A DNA stretch of 64,000 bases from Romanomermis culicivorax (lineage: Eukaryota; Nematoda; Enoplea; Mermithida; Mermithidae). A program made the position numbers and the translations under genes. Each line of letters opens with the position of its first letter. The stretch's first letter is position 1. This document shows positions 33,241-43,998 of the stretch, piece after piece. The stretch spans positions 806,001-870,000 of the forward strand of contig CAWUHX010000088.1 in NCBI GenBank assembly GCA_963922205.1, written 5' to 3'. Under the pieces are notes generated by a model, which was not told the origin of the DNA, did no database searches, and saw nothing but the letters and a program-made list of their open reading frames with translations.

Positions 33241-34366
33241 AAATTAAATTAAATTAAATTAAATTAAATTAAATTAAATTAAATTAAATTAAATTAAATT
33301 AAATTAAATTAAATTAAATTAAATTAAATTAAATTAAATTAAATTAAATTAAATTAAATTAAATTAAATTAAATTAAATTAAATTAAATTAAATTAAATT
33401 AAATTAAATTAAATTAAATTAAATTAAATTAAATTAAATTAAATCAAATTAAATTAAATTAAATTAAATTAAATTAAATTAAATTAAATTAAATTAAATT
33501 AAATTAAATTAAATTGAATTAAATTAAATTAATAAAATTAAATTAAATTGAATTAATCAAATTGAATTAATTAAATTAAATTAAATTAAATTAAATCAAA
33601 TTAAATTAAATTAAATTAAATTAAATTAAATTAAATTAAATTAAATTAAATTAAATTAAATTAAATTAAATTAAATTAAATTAAATTAAATTAAATTAAA
33701 TTAAATTGAATTAAATTAAATTGAATTAAATTAAATTAAATTAAATTAAATTAAATTAAATTAAATTAAATTAAATTAAATTAAATTGAATTAAATTAAA
33801 TTAAATTAAATTAAATTAAATTAAATTAAATTAAATTGAATCGAATTGAATTGAATTGAATTGAATTGAATTGAATTGAATTGAATTGAATTGAATTGAA
33901 TTGAATTGAATGGAATGGAATTGAATTGAATTAAATCAAATTAAATTAAATTAAATTAAATTAAATTGAATTGAATTGAATTAAATTAAATTAAATTAAA
34001 TTAAATTAAATTAAATTAAACTAAATTAGATTAAATTAAATTAAATTAAATTAAATTAAATTAAATTAATTAAATTAATTAAATTAATAAAATTAAATTA
34101 AATTGAATTAATAAAATTGAATTAATTAAATTTAATTAATTAAATTAAATTAAATTAAATGAAATAAAATTAAATTAAATTGAATTAAATTAAATTAAAT
34201 TAAATTAAATTGAATTAAATTAAATTGAATTAAATTAAATTAAATTACATTGAATTAAATTAAATTAAATTAAATTAAATTAAATTAAATTAAATTAAAT
34301 TAAATTAAATTAAATTAAATTAAATTAAATCAAATTAAATTAAGTTGAATTAAATTGAATCAAATG
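33241..34366. repeat. (AAATT)n satellite, tract 3, with a GAATT-converted block
   Basis: About 1.13 kb of AAATT repeat forming the left edge of duplication copy B. Between about 33836 and 33935 the unit switches to a pure GAATT (TTGAA) repeat, then reverts. TTAATTAA-type slips lie near 34070-34140. Confidence 0.95.
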
Positions 34367-34651
34367 ACAGAAATAAACCTTCAGATATCACAAAAATGTT
34401 AATTTTATCGAACAATTTTCTTACAGAGCATTAAATGCAGATAACTCATTAGTGGGTATGGCGTTTTCCGGTAAATCCCAAAGAAATTGAATTTTTTCTG
34501 GTTCGACTAAAATTATCCCTTATTTCCCATGCTGATGGAAGCTGTTTTCATATGGAAATGCTAGGAAACGCTATATGTCTTTTCTGCTAGCATTCCTTAT
34601 TCACGCATAAACAAGTTTTTCAAAAAAACACTCATTGAACGTTTATAATTC

Positions 34652-34908
34652 CATAGTCTGTTTTTCTTAAAATGCTTCCAAATAATGAAAATGAAAAGCA
34701 AGTAGCATTTCAAGTTTTCACGATTTTCTGATAAACAACACATCGTATAAGATTGGAAATTTGTGAGCATACTGACCTCATCTTTAACAATTTTTCGAGT
34801 GAAAAATTTCACGATAAGAGCAATATGTCGACGATTTTGACGACGGTAATGATTTGTGTCACTTTTTTATTTGGAAGCATTTTATAAATAACAGGCTATA
34901 TTTAAAGT
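34652..34908 (-). mobile_element. MITE M1, copy 2 (inverted)
   Basis: Starts AGTCTGTTTTTCTTAAAATG and ends TTGGAAGCATTTTATAAATA ... CAGGCTA, with terminal inverted repeats of about 30 bases. The interior is the reverse complement of copies 1 and 3 (AAATTTGTGAGCATACTGAC here, GTCAGTATGCTCACAAATTT in copy 1). Confidence 0.75.
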
Positions 34909-34957
34909 GGCATTTCTCAGGAATGGATTCCATAAATGACGATTTTTTCTATGCAAT

Positions 34958-35205
34958 GTATAGTCTGTTCTTGATGAACTGCTTCCGAATAGAAAAGTGA
35001 CACAAATCAGTACTGCCGTCAAAATCGTTTACCTAAAGCTCTTACTGTAAAATTTTCCAATCGAAAAATTAATAAAGGTTAGGTCAGTATGTTCACAAAT
35101 TTCCAGTCCTACATGAAATATAGTTCATCAGAAAATCGCAAAAATCTGAAATACTACTTGCTTTCCACTTTTATTATTTGGAAGCGTTTCAAGAAATAGA
35201 GATTA
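34958..35205 (+). mobile_element. MITE M1, copy 3
   Basis: Same orientation and interior as copy 1 (GCTTCCGAATAGAAAAGTGA, CACAAATCAGTA, AGGTCAGTATGTTCACAAAT). It lies about 50 bases from copy 2 in opposite orientation, so the pair forms a large inverted repeat. Confidence 0.75.
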
Positions 35206-35533
35206 TAGTTAAATCCAGCTACCATTTTCGCGCAGTTTTATCACATCTTGCTGTTTGGAATCATTAAAATCTACAACAAATGTTGATCAATTCAGAGGAT
35301 AGAGTGTACAAATGCAATATTAGAAATTTGCTTCATTCGAAAAAGGCTTACAAAACATTCAGTGACAAATATGTTTGAAACACTCTATAAAATACATCAG
35401 GGGCAGATGAAATATTGATATAAAAGCAATTATTCATTGTTTAATAAATGCATATATAATAATATTCATAAATAAAATACAAAATTTAGAATACATTATT
35501 GTAACATAAATGAATCTTAATTATAAAAATTGC

Positions 35534-36307
35534 TCACAAATGGCGCCAAGAGGAGTAAAATTTTGTTGCAAACTCAATATACTTTAATAAAAAGTACAAC
35601 AATTCGAAGAATGTTATAAACGACAATCCGTAAAATAAACCACTGGAATTTGCAATATCGATCAACAAATCTGACCATATATAGGCCTGATTATCAATAA
35701 AAACATACACATTACTACTACCATAGTAAAAATCCACTAAAACTAAATTGCGTTCTACCCATCTTTCAAAAGTGATATTCATTTGCTTCGCCAAATCTGT
35801 ATGGACTTTTTTGACAATCAAAGTTTCCGTAGAATTTTTTCCGCCCAACAGAAAATTTGTGTTCAATTTTTTCGTATCAAACGTCATACTGAAGCTACGT
35901 TCTTTGCAAGGCAATGGACAATAGGGCGCCTGGGACCAAAATTGATTTTGGAATACTTTTTGGAGAAGCACAAGAGGGCACATACCATACTTTCGAATAT
36001 TGCGACAGTCTTTGTCAAAAGAATAGTTTAAGGGAAAACCGATCAAATCGGCATTTCGTGTATTTAGGTAGGGAATGAAAGAATCTTTTGTTGGTACGAT
36101 ACACCCACATTCGTCATACAGACCTTTAATTATAGCTTTTGCCGTACATAAACCAAAATAATAGGGCGTAGGATTTTGTCCAGCTGAATCAACGAGTTTT
36201 TTGTTAATGCATCGGCCCAAATGCTCCGTATTCCTGATAAAGTGTGTCGACTGGATATTCACACCTGTTTCATAGCCCACTGGAAGAAAAGCCCATTTAG
36301 ACAACAT
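35534..36307 (-). CDS. DEG/ENaC channel, copy B, last exon; splice acceptor destroyed
   Basis: The exon encodes the same ectodomain core, pre-TM2 and TM2 as copy A (ATG-proximal LSKWAFLPVGYETGVNIQ, CGCIVPT, AYCPLPCKERSF, GLFYGLSFITFFELLYFL) and stops after 257 codons. A four-residue insertion lies in the NST-E-LIVKKV loop and the C-terminal tail differs. The coding part is open. Immediately upstream, however, copy A's AATAG|GTGAAGTG acceptor is replaced by sequence with an in-frame TAA just before ATG-TTG, at the edge of an inserted TIR element. No AG in reach restores the phase-1 junction, so this copy probably cannot be spliced normally. Confidence 0.8.
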   Translation of the reverse strand: MLSKWAFLPVGYETGVNIQSTHFIRNTEHLGRCINKKLVDSAGQNPTPYYFGLCTAKAIIKGLYDECGCIVPTKDSFIPYLNTRNADLIGFPLNYSFDKDCRNIRKYGMCPLVLLQKVFQNQFWSQAPYCPLPCKERSFSMTFDTKKLNTNFLLGGKNSTETLIVKKVHTDLAKQMNITFERWVERNLVLVDFYYGSSNVYVFIDNQAYIWSDLLIDIANSSGLFYGLSFITFFELLYFLLKYIEFATKFYSSWRHL

Positions 36308-36314
36308 TTACTTA

Positions 36315-37250
36315 CTGATTTGCATTCTCAGTGGGTGCCTGATAGCTGGATCCCATTTGGACGCAGGAGCTCTACCTAGTGCACAAGTGCTACCCAGTGC
36401 AGGAATGCTTCCATAGCTTCGACCCAACCACTACCAAAATAGAAAGAAAAATGTCGTATATACTTGTGCTGAAAGCTACAGTGGTTTTTTCATGCAACAG
36501 GTTTGCAAAACTATGTGAATTGTGAGGTCAATATGGTGGATGTCAATTGTGGATATTTTGAATAGTCATGATCATTTTACAATCACATGCATTATGCTTG
36601 GTTTTTAAATTTTCTTCGAAAACTTTTTTCATTTTTTTTCAAATATTTTATGATTTTGAGTTCAAAATTGAGAAAAAATTATTGAATATACGTCCTGAGT
36701 AGACCAAGGACTGAATATTCTCAGCAAACGCGGATCCATTACATATTATCTCATTTCAAATTAGAGTAATCGGGATTATCCTGGCCAAGAACAACAAATC
36801 GCTGTATTTTACCGAGGTTTGTGACATGCATTTTGTAGAACACAATTTTTCTCATTTTCTTCTAAAGAAGTGTGAGGAAAATTGAAAATTTTGATGCCAA
36901 TCAGTCGCAACCACATGTTTTACAATTTCAAATTATGAAATTTAATTTAGATATAATGAGTAATAATTAATAAAATCCTCACGATATATGCATCACCTGA
37001 TTTGTGAAAAATTAAATGAGCCGAATTATTCAGTGCAAAAAGTAAATGTGATGTGTTACTTGACTTATACATATCAGCAGAATGTTGAGGACCTGAATGA
37101 GGTAGTGGATCTATCACAGACCCAAAAGTTATCCTGTCGACATACAAAGTATATAAAATATTTATTTCCAATTCAGTAGCGCTTCTGACTACAGTAGTGC
37201 TCCTGCACCAGGTAGCCCACGTGCACCATACCCGTTGGATCCCCATGTTA
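36315..37250. mobile_element. TIR element T2, about 0.93 kb, inserted at exon 4 acceptor of copy B
   Basis: Homology between copies A and B stops at about 36305 and resumes at about 37240 (GTTATACAAAATACAGTGTG). The ends are imperfect inverted repeats: TGCACAAGTGCTACCCAGTG at the left pairs with TGCACGTGGGCTACCTGGTG, the reverse complement of the right end. No transposase is encoded. The insertion also removed about 45 bases of the original intron end. Confidence 0.6.
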
Positions 37251-37548
37251 TACAAAATACAGTGTGCATATCTGGCATGTTTGACGACATCAAATAGTTG
37301 AAAATAAAATTAAATACTATTTCATATTCCAGAAAATAGTTGAAAAATTACAATTCCAGTCTAAAAACTACAACATTTATTCATGTTGTAGACCATCCAA
37401 AAGTCACATTGTTCTTGAAAACTTGTCTTTTTGATCAAAAAAGACATCAATAGTTCTTTCTAAGGGGAGCACATCGGAACTTCCTTAAATCACCTACATA
37501 CATGTTTTGAATACACAAACATACTGTCCCCATTGAAAACGTACTCAC

Positions 37549-37716
37549 CTGGTAAACCTCGAAATCCTTTTTCACTGTTGAAGGACGCTGCCGCATAATT
37601 TTCTTTCAAACCAAATAGCATACCAATGCCAATGAAAGAGTTTTTCATTACACAATATTCTTCTTGATGAACATTCATTAAGAATCGGAAACCATGTTCT
37701 CGGCCTATACCTGTTG
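37549..37716 (-). CDS. DEG/ENaC channel, copy B, exon 3
   Basis: 168 bases, flanked by TTAATAAAAG|CAACAGG and CCAG|GTGAGT, phase 1 on both sides, the same size and phase as in copy A. It encodes HGFRFLMNVHQEEYCVM, then a segment ending GFRGLPG. Joined to exon 2 it reads SGDST-TGIGREHGF, giving the T-x-G-x-x-x-G pattern typical of this part of degenerin ectodomains. The downstream partner exon 4 in this copy has lost its acceptor. Confidence 0.75.
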
Positions 37717-37799
37717 CTTTTATTAAAGAATCTTAAAACAGAGAAATAAGAGTTGTTTATTGTGTGCTATTACATCCATCCATTGATTTCTAATAAGAA

Positions 37800-37930
37800 C
37801 TATACTCTTATATATGTAATGTGTGTCATGCACTCAACTTATGAGATGTATGTACTATGTATTGTACTTCAAGTACATAACATATGTAATGTAATAAATG
37901 TGCATAACATATAAAATGTACTATAATTGA
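37800..37930. repeat. ATGTAATG-type degenerate repeat in intron (copy B)
   Basis: A shorter counterpart of the tract at 22440-22690, with TATGTAATG / CATAACATATGTAATG words. Confidence 0.5.
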
Positions 37931-38244
37931 TGTAGTTCGAAATTACACCTAATGTCAATCTTTACAGATGGTAATGACGTTAAAATTTCCCACTGCACTG
38001 TGTCTGGATTCCTTCCAATGCAGCTTACTGTACAACATATTTTGTGAATTAGTCAGTAAATTGTCATTACTATATTTCTAATTTCTCGATGTTTTCTATT
38101 AATCTTCATTTGTACACAGGCCACCCAGTTTTATAATACAGAAAAGAGTTCATGATTGAAGGAGGCGATTCAGAAAAGTAATTTTTACAAATAAATATTT
38201 AGCTAAATTTGGTTTTATTGTCAATTAAAAGTGTGTTATCTTCA

Positions 38245-38655
38245 TACATGTAATTGGGGGGAAGTGCTATGGGAACCCCCCCCCCCAGAAATCGTGGACC
38301 ATATGGCTAGCCATTGGGCGACCGCCCCCCTCAGGATTTTCCAATCCAATGGCTAGTCATATGGTAGCTGTTGGGACAACCATACTTTTGGTCTGAAAAG
38401 TACTGAAAAATGTCAATTTTCGAACAAAAAATGGTTAAAAATGTGAATTTTCTTGGCGCATCGCGCCATAAATACATTTTTCCTGTCTGTTTAGACAAAA
38501 ATTACTACTTTTTGAACCGTTTTTTCCGACATTTTTCATGAAAAAATCGATTTTTTTTCTTCAGGGACCCCTCCCCCCAAAATTTTGGGAATTACTGACC
38601 CTTGGCCCAAAAAAAGTCACCCCTCCCCAGACCTCGGGGTCCCGTTATGTGTATG
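38245..38655. mobile_element. About 410-bp insertion with 19-bp hairpin arms (copy B intron)
   Basis: Copy A is continuous across this point (AGTGTTACCTTGTCTAGCTGG), whereas copy B is interrupted between GTGTTATCTTCATA and GGGTACCTTGTCTGGC. Inside, CCATATGGCTAGCCATTGG (38299-38317) faces its near-perfect reverse complement at 38346-38364. Long C runs and a CGCATCGCGCC word follow. No coding capacity; identity unknown. Confidence 0.55.
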
Positions 38656-38839
38656 GGTACCTTGTCTGGCAAGTTTCAGTCAGGCTTTTTCGTTCATAAG
38701 CAAGATTTTTGGGATTGTTCTTGTGCCCTTCTGTGAGGAGTCATTTCAATTTTTGAGACAAGTGTGGGGAAACATTGACATCTCAACATCACATAGTTTC
38801 ATGTTAAATGCATTTGATGTATGATACCTACAAATTGCG

Positions 38840-39330
38840 TGTAATGTATGGAATGTATTGTAAAATCTTTGAAATACATGTAATCTGGTTTGAAATGTAC
38901 AGGATTTTCCTGGAATACTCTTTGAATATGCTGTGTAGAAAATTATTCGAAAAAGTGTAAAGAAGTTCTGCAGTGAAAAGAGTTGAGTGGAATTTACTCT
39001 AAAAGTTTCAAAATGTATGCTATCTACTTTCGAATGTTCTTACTGTACTGTGAATTTCTGGAATTGTATGTGATGTACTTTATGTATATAATGCATGTAA
39101 TGTAACTTACATATGAAAAGTCTGTGATTTACTTTCAAAACATTAAAATATATGTAATTTACTTTGAATTTTTTTCCTGCAGGAAAATTTTTTTGGTGAG
39201 ATTTCTGCACTTTTGATGTTCTTTGAAAAGTTTTGAATTGTGTATAATTTACTTTGAAATGTATAAAAAGTTTGTAATACTCTACGTATAAAATGTGTGT
39301 AATGCAATTAACATATGAAATATATTTCCA
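38840..39330. repeat. Degenerate GTAATGTACTTTGAAAT-type tandem repeat
   Basis: Imperfect units built from TGTATGTAATTTACTTTGAA recur about a dozen times. Copy A has only a short counterpart at about 23090-23170, so the array expanded in copy B. Confidence 0.5.
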
Positions 39331-40405
39331 AAAAATGCCACTGCATGCAAGTAGCGTATTAAGTATATTATGTTTGTGGTGGGATCTCATGATCATTCAC
39401 TCAAACGGGCGATATCTCAAATTCTGATCCACTTCAAACATAAACTACCCCTGAAAGACATATTGTCAATAAACTGTTGCATTAGACATATTTCAAATGT
39501 GAATAGTGTATTCTTGCATTTTTATTCAATAAATTTGGTATTGCGACATATTAATTGCATGTTTAATAAAAGAATTAGACATTGTCAATTTTTCCAGACC
39601 CAAGCTGTATATGTAACACACGAATTCTAATTTTTTAAAGATTTTGAAGATTCTAACCTTGAAATTCCAGAGTCGAAATCATATAATATTGACTCATGTA
39701 CCAAACCATGGTCAATGTTTCCCACTACAGAAGACAACTTGCAAAAATTTTACGATAGTAATTTTCTTTTTCAGGCATGTACTATACTGCGAGGTTCCAG
39801 ATAAACTTTTATCCAAAATTATGGAAGGTTCGTTGACTATTCAATGAATTTTTTCTGCATGACAACCACTCTTTCACTCTTTTTAATGATTTAAAGAGTA
39901 TAGACTTGATATCTTGATCTACAATGAGGTTGCGTTTGCCAAAACTCCAACCGCTACATCAGTCATTCCAAATAGAATGGAGCATAGAAGTTGACAATTC
40001 TAATTAAAACGCAATTAGCAGTGTAGTAAACACACTTCCATTAAGTGATAAAAATCGATTATGTATTTATCATCAAATTTTTCTAATGTACATGCAAATC
40101 TACCACATGTATATGAAACTTCCTCACTTTTCATTCAAAGAACAGTAATTTATTCACAAGCTTTGTGTTCTGTATAATATTGTTGGCTATGCAGAAAATC
40201 GTACAAATATGTATGAAATAGCTAGCTGGTTTTATTGCAAGCATTTTGAGGAAAACAGACTAAATGACACACCCTCAGTCTTTCAGGGGCGGTTTATGTT
40301 TGGAGGGGATCAGAAATTGAAATATCGCCTTTTTGAGTGGATGATCACGACCACACCACAAACATAATATACGCTATATGCTATTTGCATGCAGTGGCAT
40401 TTTCT
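39330..40405. mobile_element. TIR element T1, about 1.08 kb, non-autonomous
   Basis: The left end AAAATGCCACTGCATGCAAG ... TATTATGTTTGTGGTG is repeated as reverse complement at the right end (CACCACAAACATAATATACG ... TTGCATGCAGTGGCATTTT). Inverted similarity runs about 125 bases per arm, through GGCGATATCTCAA and CAAACATAAACTACCCCTGA. The centre (39465-40270) encodes no transposase. It is absent from copy A, so it inserted after the duplication. Confidence 0.7.
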
Positions 40406-41496
40406 GATTAAATCTCCATTTTTAGTGCTTTTTTCGAAAAGCACTAAATACAGAGCTTTTCTACGATAGTTTTCTTTTCTCTAAACATCACACAATCAAA
40501 TTTTTAAGTCGCTAGGAGCAAAATCTGGAAAGGAAGGTACTCGGCGGACGAACCTCACCATTAGTTTATTCCTAAAATATGACCCAGGGCCTTTAGGGTA
40601 CATAAATCAGTTTTCTAAACGCATTTATGAGCAAAAAAGCTACAATACTAAACAAAAATTTCTCTACCAACTGGGGAAAATTTTTTATCTCTCTAGCTTG
40701 CTCAGGCAGTACACGATTTTGAAATATTCAATTTCATAGGAAATTAATCAAAAAATTGAAATCCTTATTAGATAGATTTCTGGGTTGATCATGAAATTAT
40801 TAAAAAACTTTCAGCAATGTCAAAAAAACCCGTGCCCCGACAGATTCGATCGCAGTATTATTCAACAGTGACTCTGAACTATATCACTATACAAGTAATC
40901 GATAAACGTGCATGGTCACGTCAAACACCGGTAATAAAGTGTGTGGTACACTTATGAAAAAATTCGGCAATCGTGATGGCGTTCCTCGTGATGCACGAAT
41001 CAAAAAGCAAAAAAATGTTGCATTATCATATGAAGTTTCAAAAGTGCTTTCCATTGATATGTAACATTTACATAGTATAATCAGATCAACATTACAGAAC
41101 TTGGAGGGAAAGCAAAAAATCAATTTTTCGTCCGAAAATTATCAAAACTTGGACGCATTTTAAGAGTTACTGACGGAGTATTGTAAATTCAAAGGAATAC
41201 TATACATCAATTGAAAGCCCCTCCAGTTTTCGAATGCTCTAATGGAGCAGGTAATTATCATCTTTGTTCCTAAAATATTTGCATTCGAAAAAAACCATAC
41301 TACAAAAGCTGGGCACACGATTCAAATCTGAATAAATGACTACCAGAAAAAGATTAATTATTTTATTTGCTATCAGTAGATAGAAATATGAACGCTGAAT
41401 TCAATAAAACAAGGTTTAGACTTTTATGTTTAATATTGGCAAGGTTATGCAGAATATTCCACGAAAAAGATTGTTTTCGAAAAGTGATCATGGTCT
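40406..41496. other. Unassigned stretch in copy B with a 52-codon plus frame
   Basis: The frame at about 40908-41066 reads GNKVCGTLMKKFGNRDGVPR and on to a stop. It looks more protein-like than its surroundings but is short and unrecognised; it may be a relic of a transposon gene. Nothing else is supported. Confidence 0.25.
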
Positions 41497-42047
41497 TGTT
41501 GTAGTGTGTTTCCACCGATTTTGCTACACATTTGTCGTTTTTGTCAATTCGCGCATAAGGCCCGCAAGTACCAAGTGGATTGAGCAAGGCGGACCATTGA
41601 CAGTCGTCTTACTGTAGCGCATGTTGGTGGTACGTGTGCATTTGGTTGCTCTCGTGTGCATTATTATTGTTTCTTGTATACTTACCATTAGTTATTTTTT
41701 ATGCCTACTTGCCACCTCCCAGCGTGCCCAACCTTTTCTTAGTGTGTTTCTCGTAGTGCATGGGAGTGATTGTTATCTCGCCCCATTTTGTTTTGTATAG
41801 TAAATGTTTATTTTGCATTAGGTAAAAATCAAAGAGAATTCTCCTTGATTCTTTCTTAATTTAGTTGGGAGACTGATCAAGGAAATAAACCTTTCTTAAT
41901 TTGTTGAGTAATTAGTGTCAGGTTTAAGTACATTTAGTAAGTTAATTGGGTAAGCATGGGTGTTGGAAATACGGGTGTTAAGGACGAACGCTGGACCCCC
42001 CACTCCTGCCTGATTCATCAAGCCTCGACTTAATTTCAAATATAACA
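41497..42047 (+). mobile_element. Solo LTR-A with perfect 4-bp target-site duplication
   Basis: 551 bases starting TGTTGTAGTGTGTTTCCACC and ending AATATAACA, flanked on both sides by GTCT (41493-41496 and 42048-42051). It aligns with the 5' LTR of the GC-rich gypsy element at 60525-61116 throughout: GGCCCGCAAGTACCAAGTGG, CTTACTGTAGCGCA, ACGTGTGCA, AATTGGGTAAGCATGGGTG. The intact duplication shows insertion followed by LTR-LTR recombination. It lies inside the large first introns of DEG/ENaC copy B. Confidence 0.9.
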
Positions 42048-43364
42048 GTCTAAATTTGTAGATATACATGTCGACGATAAAGTAGTCACGAGTTTCCTGA
42101 CATATGACTCCAGGAGAAAAACGTAGTTTACTGTTTTCTCTAAACATTTGCCTGCCAGATTAAAGACTTAATCAAGGTCTACATTTTGAGCTAGGTTAAA
42201 CCCTTTTGGGATCAATATTGATGGAGCTACAGGTAAAAAAATTATATTTTTGAAATCACTCGAAATTTTGAGACATATTGTTCAACGTAAATGTTGGGTT
42301 GTAATGTTGAAAAAAATTAAATGCAGTAGTTTTGAAGAGCTATCGAACGACCCGTAAGCTACCTCCTAGAAGCACCTAGATATTGTGCAAAATGAGACCA
42401 CACTTTCTGATTTTTACTTTAGTGTAAAGTGAATAATTTGAGACGTACCCGTAAGTTTTGATAGTTCAAAATATGGAAGTGTATTCAATTAATTACTAAT
42501 GGTTTTTTAATTCGCAACTTCCAACGGTTCTTGAAATTTTTGAGGTCAAAAAACGAGCTCACTTTTTCGCACAAACATGATGAACTAGCGCCCCTGCCGC
42601 GTGCTGCACGATGCAATGTATTTTGCATACGTTATTACACCAAACCTACACATAATTCATGTGAAATTTACGCAGGTAATGTGATACCACACTTTTACAT
42701 ATGTAATTTATGTAGTTTTTGCCTGCAATGTACTGTATTTCTTTATTTTCATTTCCATATGTGTTGTGAGAAAGAACAGAAAACTCGGTTATCCTGGTTA
42801 GCCCAGAAGCTTCACATAGCTAGCAATTGTTCATTTGTTTTGCTTTAGAGCGTCGAAAAGCAATTTTAGTAAGCCAATGCAGTTTAAGCAAGTTTAAAAC
42901 TGGATAAGAAAAGAAGAAACGGAGAAAAATTCAAAGCTGACAAAACAAAAGAAAACACGTATAAAAAGACAAAATAAAAATGTATTTGCGATAAAAAAAA
43001 CCCATGATTATACTCTATAAAAGCACAAAAAAGCAAATTAAAACACAACATGTTTGTAGGAAACAAAAAAGATGGATACTAAGGAATTTAGACAATGATA
43101 AAAAATATGTTTGATAAAAAACAGAAGAAAATTTCCCCAACGATTAACTTTTTCCAGCAGTACGTGAATCTAGAATATTTTTTTCCTAGAAGTTAACTAG
43201 ATATTAGACGTTGTAGGTTTTTTGATGCTTCACTGCATTGATTAAAAGTGATGGGATTTCCCTTATTATCAAAAATCACAGGATGCAGGAGTAATAGGAC
43301 ATTAGAACTAACCTGACAGTTTCCTGGTGAGATGTAGTCTTTAAAAGCAACTACAGTCACTTAC
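42048..43364. other. Unassigned intron sequence (copy B)
   Basis: A plus frame of 105 codons (42531-42848) has no recognisable motif. A-rich low complexity at 42890-43060. No further feature. Confidence 0.35.
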
Positions 43365-43596
43365 TTGAATCTCCTGAAACAAGACTTGTAATATTTGGAA
43401 ATCCGTTGAATGTAAAGCATGAACCAAGATCAGTGATAGTATGGTCGAAAACATGCCACTCTTTACACGGAACCAACTTTCGACCGAACCAACACAGAAC
43501 AACTATATCATCGTAAGCCAAAGTGACTCTGTGTATCATCATGTCCATATCTTTGTAATCAAACATGGGGAGTTTATATTGATAATTTATGTCTTT
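43365..43596 (-). CDS. DEG/ENaC channel, copy B, exon 2 (ectodomain)
   Basis: 232 bases between a TTGCAAG|AAAGAC acceptor (phase 0, matching the exon 1 donor) and a TTCAA|GTAAGT donor (phase 1, matching exon 3). It encodes DDIVVLCWFGRKLVPCKEW followed by HTITDLGSCFTFNG. The T-x-x-G-x-C-x-T-F-N block is one of the most conserved ectodomain motifs in DEG/ENaC proteins, so the assignment is firm. No counterpart was found between the first and third exons of copy A. Confidence 0.8.
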
Positions 43597-43998
43597 CTTG
43601 CAAGTTCGATTTATCTTAATTGAACATAATGTAGTGGATAGCAGAAAAATTCCAGCTTCTAATAAACCTGATGTTTAGGGACAACTTAATATGTGAGGCT
43701 GAAAAGAGGTTGGTACCATGTGAGAAAGTATGTATCACAAAAAATATACGATGAGACAGATCCACTTTCCTGACTATATCACATCTGGATGTGGTTCCAA
43801 AAATTAGCTTTTTTGATACACACCTTGATCAAGAAAATTAGAATTGATTCTCATAAAACAGATCCTTGTCTGGAAATGTGTCATTTCCAACTCTGAAATG
43901 GAATGACAATAAAAGCTTCGATTCAAAATACTCCAATAGGTACATCAACCCTGTTCTGCAGTAAACTCTTTGCATAAAACTCAGCACAAATTACTCAC

